Assembly (NCBI RefSeq): GCF_012927245.1 | Contig: NZ_JABBGE010000001.1 | Coordinates: 587,513-651,512, forward strand | Origin: Streptomyces sp. R302 | GTDB lineage: Bacteria > Actinomycetota > Actinomycetes > Streptomycetales > Streptomycetaceae | DNA: 64,000 bases | Reading direction: 5' to 3' | Shown: one piece after another, positions 59,107-64,000 of the stretch | Layout of the letters: the number at the start of each line of letters is the position of its first letter | Numbering within the stretch: position 1 is the first letter of the stretch | Position numbers and translations under genes: made by a program | The notes under the pieces: generated by a model | The model's database searches: none | Seen by the model: only the letters and a program-made list of their open reading frames with translations | Told to the model about the DNA's origin: nothing

Positions 59107-60555
59107 CTAGGCCAGCCCCAGCGCGAAGACCGCGAACCCCGCCGCGAGCACGCCCGCGAGGGCGCGGCGGGCCGGGCCGGTGCGCGCCCACGGCGACTCG
59201 AAGCCGCGCGCGTACCGGCCGATCAGCACAAGCAGTCCGGCGAAGACCGGCATCCAGGCCAGCCGGGCCAGGATCCAGCCGACGGAGTCCGGCGCCCCGA
59301 CGAGACCGGGCACCTCGCCCAGGTACGAGGCGGGGACCGCCGCCGCGAGCATCGCGGTCTGGTGCCAGCACAGGATCGTCATCGCCGACAGGTTGATCAC
59401 GACGACCGGCGCCCACAGCGCGGGCCGCCGCAGCCACCGGCCGAGCCGGTCCCGCAGCAGGATCGCGGCCCCGCTCTGGAGCGCGGCGAGCGCCAGGACG
59501 AGCAGCGACGGCGGGTGCGAGTTGGTGCGGGCCTCGCCGGGCACGCCGACCATCGACGACGGGTAGCCGAAGACGAGCAGGAGGACGGCGAAGAGCGCCG
59601 CCCCGCCGAGCAGCAGCCCCCAGGCGTGCCGGCGGTTCACCCGCCCCTCGCCCCAGGCGGTGCCGAGCTGGTACGCGAAGAGCCACCCCGGCAGGATGTT
59701 CAGCAGGCTCAGCCAGGACGGCACGGCGTCCGCGTACGGGCCGTACCGCAGGAAGTCCACGACGGCGACCGAGCCGAGCAGCGGGGCCGCCGCCCACACC
59801 CCGAACCGGCGCGCGGCCCGCACGCACAGCGGGGTCAGCGCCGTCACCACCGTGTACACCCCGACGAACCACAGCGGCTGGACCACCAGCGTGGACGCCG
59901 TCCGCAGGGTGTCCACCGGCATCCCGAACCCGTGGTGCAGCAGCGGAAGCAGCGCCGCCCACACCGCCGTCACCCCGAGCACCGGCCGGCCGAGCCGGGC
60001 GAGCCGCCCGCCGAGCCAGGCGCGGGTGGTGCCGGTCCGGCGGCGGAAGGAGAGGGCGGAGGCGTACCCGCCGACCAGGAAGAAGATCCCCAGCATCTGG
60101 AGGATCCAGCTCGCCGGGGCGAGCGCGCCGAAGGCGGCGAGCGGCGAGGCGTTGTGGATCGCGCCGTCGGCGGAGAGCGTGAACCCGCCGAGCAGCCAGT
60201 GCCCGGTGGGCACGGCGAGCAGCGCCAGGGCGCGGAGCCCGTCCACGGCCCGGTCGCGATGGCCCGGAGTACCGGCCTCGATCCTCCGCACGAGCGCCCT
60301 GACCGGAGCGAGGGCCTGTGAGGGAGCGGGCGCTTTCACCGGAGCGGGTGCCGTCGCGGGAGCGGCCGTCTTCACCGGAGCGGGTGCTTTCACGGGCGTG
60401 GGCGTCGTCGCCGGAGCGAGGGCCTTCGAGGGAGCGGGCGTCGTCGCCGGAGCGGGTGCCGTCGCGGGGGCGGCCGTCGTCGCCGGAGCGGGTGCTCTCA
60501 CGGGCGTGGGCGTCTCCACCGGAGCGAGGGTCTGCGCGGGAGCGGGCGTCTTCAT
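59107..60555 (-). CDS. Acyltransferase-3 family membrane protein with repetitive N-terminus
   Basis: 482 residues, ATG 60555 overlapping the upstream gene. Residues 1-85 are Pro/Ala/Thr/Lys repeats (APATTPAP, TPVKAPAPVK). Then RDRAVDGLRALALLAVPTGHWL with the acyltransferase-3 His region, about ten membrane helices and a Trp-rich middle (PGWLFAYQLGTAWGEGRV). Probably O-acetylates or acylates an exported carbohydrate or lipid. Confidence 0.8.
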   Translation of the reverse strand: MKTPAPAQTLAPVETPTPVRAPAPATTAAPATAPAPATTPAPSKALAPATTPTPVKAPAPVKTAAPATAPAPVKAPAPSQALAPVRALVRRIEAGTPGHRDRAVDGLRALALLAVPTGHWLLGGFTLSADGAIHNASPLAAFGALAPASWILQMLGIFFLVGGYASALSFRRRTGTTRAWLGGRLARLGRPVLGVTAVWAALLPLLHHGFGMPVDTLRTASTLVVQPLWFVGVYTVVTALTPLCVRAARRFGVWAAAPLLGSVAVVDFLRYGPYADAVPSWLSLLNILPGWLFAYQLGTAWGEGRVNRRHAWGLLLGGAALFAVLLLVFGYPSSMVGVPGEARTNSHPPSLLVLALAALQSGAAILLRDRLGRWLRRPALWAPVVVINLSAMTILCWHQTAMLAAAVPASYLGEVPGLVGAPDSVGWILARLAWMPVFAGLLVLIGRYARGFESPWARTGPARRALAGVLAAGFAVFALGLA

Positions 60556-61535
60556 CGGACGTCCCCCTCGGCGATCGCGGCGAAGGCGCGCAGCGACGAG
60601 GTGCCGGGCGCGAAGTAGCCGTCGTGGCCGGCCGCGTCGCCCGCCGGCACGGCCCGCGCTCCGAACTCGGGCGCCGTGGGGTCGGTGCCGTGCCCGTACC
60701 CGCCCACCGACACGTACGGCACCCGGTCGATCCAGTCCGTCGGGTCCTTCGCCGCCCACACCCGCGCCGTGGTCCGCAGCGCCGCCGCGTTCTCCGCCCG
60801 CATGCCGGGGGAGCCGAACACCACCAGGTCCTTGGCCTTCAGGCCGTGCGCGGCGAGCCCGCAGACCACGGAGCCGTAGCTGTGGCAGAACAGGGACGGC
60901 TCGGGGCGCACCCCGGCGGCCCGCAGCCCCTCCGCGAAGCGGGTGAGGCGCTCGGCGCCCGCCTCCGCCAGGTCGCCCGCGGCGGCGTCGAGTCCGACGC
61001 CGAGCGGGGTGGTGTAGCCGGCCCAGGCGACGACGGCGGTCCCTCCGCCGGTGGCTTCGCGCAGGGCGGTGGCCTTCCGGGTGAGGGAGTCCATCCGCCC
61101 GGCGTCGACGTCCGAGCCCGGCACGAGGACCGCCACCCGCTCGGCCGTCGCCAGGTCCCCGTAGACCAGGACCGTCTGGCCCCGGCCCCGGGAGTCGTGC
61201 GCGAGGACCCGCGCCCCGGGGAAACGGCCGGGTGCGATACGGGAGTTGGCCTCGTAGCGCAGCTCCAGCGGCGTCCCGTCCAGGTTTCCGACCACGGTCG
61301 GGTGGGCCCGTACGAGCTCCTGCCGCTCCTCGGGGGCGAGTCCGGCGAAGAAGCGGGCGATCCCGGCCGGGTCCGTCCGCTCCGGGTCCGGCAGGCCCGC
61401 CGCCCGCCACTCGGCGGTGCCCGGCGGCGGCCCGGTGACCGGCTCCTGCGCGGTCCCGGACGCCCAGCCCGCCGTCCCCGCCACGACCGCCGTCACCATG
61501 ACGGCGGTCACCAGGCTCCTCGTGATGCGGCCCAT
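60552..61535 (-). CDS. Secreted/anchored alpha/beta hydrolase, DUF1023 family
   Basis: 327 residues, ATG 61535. N-terminal hydrophobic signal (TAVMVTAVVAGTAGWASG); DUF1023 features RGRGQTVLVYGDLATAERVAVLVPGSD and nucleophile FCHSYGSVVCGLAAHG, then VFGSPGM. Translationally coupled to the acyltransferase; together they may edit a surface acyl group. Confidence 0.85.
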   Translation of the reverse strand: MGRITRSLVTAVMVTAVVAGTAGWASGTAQEPVTGPPPGTAEWRAAGLPDPERTDPAGIARFFAGLAPEERQELVRAHPTVVGNLDGTPLELRYEANSRIAPGRFPGARVLAHDSRGRGQTVLVYGDLATAERVAVLVPGSDVDAGRMDSLTRKATALREATGGGTAVVAWAGYTTPLGVGLDAAAGDLAEAGAERLTRFAEGLRAAGVRPEPSLFCHSYGSVVCGLAAHGLKAKDLVVFGSPGMRAENAAALRTTARVWAAKDPTDWIDRVPYVSVGGYGHGTDPTAPEFGARAVPAGDAAGHDGYFAPGTSSLRAFAAIAEGDVR

Positions 61536-61681
61536 GCCGTCCTCCCTCTCTCGTCGTCGGCCTGTCGGCGAGAGGAAGGTAGGAAGGGGGTGGGTGACGG
61601 CACGTCACACCGGGGAGCCAACTCCCGTGCCATACCCGGGTAGGGGGTGGACGAGGTGACCGCCCCCGGCGGGAGGTGGGG

Positions 61682-62359
61682 CTAGCCCCCGGGGGTCACC
61701 AGGCCCGACTCGTAGGCGAAGACCACCGCCTGGGCGCGGTCCCGCAGGTCGAGCTTGGCGAGCACCCGCCCGATGTGGGTCTTCACGGTCTGCTCGGCGA
61801 GCACGAGCCGCTCCGCGATCTCCTGGTTGGAGAGCCCCCGGGCGATCAGTTCGAGCACCTCGGTCTCACGCGGTGTCAGACCGTTGAGCCGCAGCGCCGT
61901 CACGTCCTTGCGGGCGGCGGGGCGGGTCGCGGCGAAGTCGGCGATGAGCCGCCGGGTCACGGACGGGGCGAGCAGCGCGTCGCCGGCCGCCACGATCCGT
62001 ACGGCGGCGATCAGGTCGGCCGGCGGCGCGTCCTTGAGCAGGAACCCGGACGCCCCGGCCCGCAGCGCCTCGTACACGTAGTCGTCGACGTCGAAGGTGG
62101 TCAGCATCAGCACCTTGGGCCGGTGCACCACCCCGGCCGGCGGGTGCAGGATCTCCCGCGCCGCCGCGAGCCCGTCCAGCTCCGGCATCCGCACGTCCAT
62201 CAGCACCACGTCGGGGTGGACGGCCCGCGCCACCTCGACGCCCTGCCGCCCGTCCGGGGCCTCCCCGACCACGTCGATGTCGGCCTGGGCGGCGAGGAGC
62301 GCGGCGAACCCCGCACGCACCATGGCCTGGTCGTCCACGATGATCACCCGAATGGTCAC
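61682..62359 (-). CDS. NarL/LuxR-family response regulator
   Basis: 225 residues from GTG 62359. Receiver VIIVDDQAMVR with phosphoacceptor D55 (LMDVRMPELDG), K in GFLLKDAPP, and LuxR helix-turn-helix LTPRETEVLELIARGLSNQEIAERL. Partner of the kinase 49 bases upstream. Confidence 0.95.
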   Translation of the reverse strand: MTIRVIIVDDQAMVRAGFAALLAAQADIDVVGEAPDGRQGVEVARAVHPDVVLMDVRMPELDGLAAAREILHPPAGVVHRPKVLMLTTFDVDDYVYEALRAGASGFLLKDAPPADLIAAVRIVAAGDALLAPSVTRRLIADFAATRPAARKDVTALRLNGLTPRETEVLELIARGLSNQEIAERLVLAEQTVKTHIGRVLAKLDLRDRAQAVVFAYESGLVTPGG

Positions 62360-62408
62360 ACGACACCCTTGCTGACGAGCCGACGGGAAGTCCCCTGCCC
62401 GACCGACT

Positions 62409-63821
62409 CTAGTTCGGGTCCGGGCTGGTATTCGTACCCGTATCCGCACCCGTGTCCGCGTCCGAGCCCGAGCCCGAGTCTGCGCCCGTCTGCGTGTCCG
62501 CGTCCGCCGGTCCCAGGGGCAGGAGGGCCGCCACGCGGAAGCCGCCGTCCGGCAGGGGGCCGGTGTCGAGGGTGCCGCCGGTGAGCCGGACGCGTTCGCG
62601 CATGCCGACGAGGCCGTGCCCGGTCCCCGCGCTCTCCAGCGGCGAGACCGGCTCCGTGGCGGGCCCGTTGACCACCAGGACGGTCAGGCTGCCGGAGCCG
62701 TCCTCCCGCACCGACACCCGGGTCGGCGCGCCCGGCGCGTGCCGTACGACGTTGGCGAGTGCCTCTTGCACGATGCGGTACGCGGAGAGGCCCACGGCCT
62801 GCGGCACCTCGGTCCGCCCGTCCGCGAGCTCCGCCGCCAGCGACAGCTCGGCCGGAACCCCGGCCCGTACGGTCGCCTCCACCAGCTGCTGGAGCCGTTC
62901 GAGCCCGGGCTGCGGGGCCCGCTCGCCCTCGCTCCCGTCGCTGCGGAGCACCGCGAGCAGCCGTCGCATCTCGGCCAGCGACTCCCGCGCGCCGCCCGCG
63001 ATCGAGGCGAACTCCTCGCGGGCCGCCTCGGGGAGCCCGGGGATCCGGTACGGCGCGGAGTCCGCCTGCACGGTGATCACCGACATGTGGTGCGCGACGA
63101 CGTCGTGCAGCTCGCGGGCGATCCTGGCCCGCTCCTCCAGGAGCGTGCGCCGGGCCCGTTCGGCCTCGCTGATGGTCTCCTGCTCGGCGAGCCTGCGCTG
63201 CGCCTCGCCGCGGGCCCGGAACGAGGAGGCCAGGAGCAGCAGCACGCCGCTCAGCACGAAGAGCAGCGTGGTGACCCCGGATTGGCCGTACGGCCGGACG
63301 AGCTCCAGGAGGTAGCCGGCCGCGCCGGTCGCCAGCCACACCCCGACGAGGGTGCGGCGCGGCTCGCGCAGACCGAGGGCGAGCATCAGCGCGCAGTAGC
63401 CCACCACCGCCGGCGGCGTCCACGGCCACAGGCGGGCGTGCGGGCCGTCGGAGGCCAGCAGGACCAGCGCCCCGGCGATGTCGGCGGGGAACACGACCCA
63501 CCAGGCCTGGAGCGGCCGGGTGGTGGCGAGCAGCAGCGGCGCGGTCTGCGCGGTGGCGAGCGCCCCGGCGAGGGCGCCGGGCACGCCGTAGTCGGTGATG
63601 AGCAGATGGACGGTGACCGGGAGCAGGGAGGCGACGAGGGCGACCCCGAACGCGTACGGCAGCAGCCGCGCCCAGCGGGACGAGGCGCCGCCGAAGGGTG
63701 CGGCGCCCGGCGCGGCGGGGGTGGCGAAGGTGGCTTCCAGTGCCTGGAGGGCGGGGCGTGACCAGGTCTGGAGCCGCACCGCGAGCCGGCCGGGGCGCGG
63801 TCGCTTCTCGAACGCTTTCAT
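62409..63821 (-). CDS. Membrane sensor histidine kinase, HisKA_3 type
   Basis: 470 residues, ATG 63821. Five or six membrane helices in residues 50-210, coiled coil, H-box RIARELHDVVAHHMSVITVQA, N-box IVQEALANVVRHAPG, and a short G2 (GTGHGLVGMRERV). C-terminal Asp/Thr/Gly/Ser repeat tail of about 30 residues (DTGADTGTNT). Cognate to the NarL-type regulator downstream; ligand unknown. Confidence 0.92.
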   Translation of the reverse strand: MKAFEKRPRPGRLAVRLQTWSRPALQALEATFATPAAPGAAPFGGASSRWARLLPYAFGVALVASLLPVTVHLLITDYGVPGALAGALATAQTAPLLLATTRPLQAWWVVFPADIAGALVLLASDGPHARLWPWTPPAVVGYCALMLALGLREPRRTLVGVWLATGAAGYLLELVRPYGQSGVTTLLFVLSGVLLLLASSFRARGEAQRRLAEQETISEAERARRTLLEERARIARELHDVVAHHMSVITVQADSAPYRIPGLPEAAREEFASIAGGARESLAEMRRLLAVLRSDGSEGERAPQPGLERLQQLVEATVRAGVPAELSLAAELADGRTEVPQAVGLSAYRIVQEALANVVRHAPGAPTRVSVREDGSGSLTVLVVNGPATEPVSPLESAGTGHGLVGMRERVRLTGGTLDTGPLPDGGFRVAALLPLGPADADTQTGADSGSGSDADTGADTGTNTSPDPN

Positions 63822-63860
63822 GTCGGGTCAGCCTAGGTTCGCGGCCCGGCCCCGTCGTCG

Positions 63861-63894
63861 TACCAGGGGGTCGATCCCGCACAGGACCCTGGTA
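63861..63894. promoter_or_regulatory. Inverted repeat upstream of the sensor kinase
   Basis: TACCAGGG-GG-TC (63861-63872) and GACCCTGGTA (63885-63894) form an imperfect palindrome upstream of -10-like TAGGCT (63830-63835, minus). Could be the site of the cognate response regulator, i.e. autoregulation; inferred from position. Confidence 0.45.
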
Positions 63895-63931
63895 TGACCT
63901 CCCGGGAGCCGCGGGACGACTCGGGGGCGTA

Positions 63932-64000
63932 CTACAGCTCGGCGAGCAGTTCCGTCTTCTTCGCCGCGAATTCCTCGTCCGTGACGAGGCCCGCCCGATG
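63932..64000 (-). CDS. C-terminal SHOCT domain of a protein cut by the right window edge
   Basis: Only the last 22 codons and TAG stop are present. The text GLVTDEEFAAKKTELLAEL is a textbook SHOCT domain C-terminus, a short module common at the ends of Streptomyces membrane and PH-like proteins. The identity of the rest is outside the window. Confidence 0.7.
   Translation of the reverse strand, partial: HRAGLVTDEEFAAKKTELLAEL

Overview
The window looks like chromosomal DNA of a Streptomyces or very close relative. It is uniformly high in GC with almost all codons ending in G or C, has many GTG starts and 4-base ATGA/GTGA gene overlaps, and carries several genes I recognise from Streptomyces coelicolor (fasR-fabD-fabH-acpP-fabF, a DUF3145 gene, matB, mbl, an SCO2400-type zinc-ribbon protein, femX-murJ). 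All identifications are from reading translated sequence; no database was searched.

Layout. 1-3.7 kb, minus strand: a secreted M15-like peptidase with 159-bp FG-GAP repeats (runs off the left edge), then a Ser/Thr kinase with an extracellular peptidoglycan-binding domain and its FHA partner. 4.2-17.4 kb, plus strand: a compact biosynthetic cluster, the most interesting part of the window. It holds a methyltransferase, two dissimilar ATP-grasp ligases around an exporter, a BtaA-like SAM 3-amino-3-carboxypropyl transferase, a BtrH-like acyl-ACP transferase, two free carrier proteins, an acyl-CoA dehydrogenase, a seryl-tRNA-synthetase-like amino acid:[carrier protein] ligase, a thioester-reductase SDR, an alpha/beta hydrolase and an acyl-AMP ligase. 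It has no PKS or NRPS module, carries at least four rare TTA codons (expected bldA control), and ends in a perfect 20-bp hairpin. I cannot name the product.

17.4-31.7 kb: an alpha/beta hydrolase, a divergent ohr/ohrR pair around a 26-bp palindrome, a GNAT/MFS pair, a subtilase-like secreted protein that has lost its catalytic domain, matB, a NarK-type transporter, a GAF histidine kinase with a degenerate ATPase domain beside a 9-bp VNTR, mbl, an SCO2400-type protein, and a MarR/CurA-like reductase/second Ohr group. 31.8-42.4 kb: EI24 membrane protein, PL3 pectate lyase, divergent LysR/M4 protease, nitrilase-family amidohydrolase, a second low-complexity tract, a tRNA-like relic, divergent TetR/GH3 beta-glucosidase, and an SGNH lipoprotein.

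42.6-48.7 kb: DUF3145, a small membrane protein, and the type II fatty acid synthase operon with its regulator FasR; a 57-bp copy of the fabF 3' end lies just downstream of fabF. 48.8-64 kb: pirin, an L,D-transpeptidase lipoprotein, femX-murJ (cell-wall precursor branching and flipping), an AfsQ1/Q2-like two-component system with a lipoprotein, a serine hydrolase divergent from a MerR/aldo-keto reductase operon with a textbook 19-bp-spacer MerR promoter, an acyltransferase-3/DUF1023 pair, a NarL-type two-component system, and the last codons of a SHOCT-domain protein.

Several genes (GNAT, EI24, MarR, pirin, MerR) have a -10 hexamer only 6-8 bases before the start codon, which suggests leaderless transcripts.
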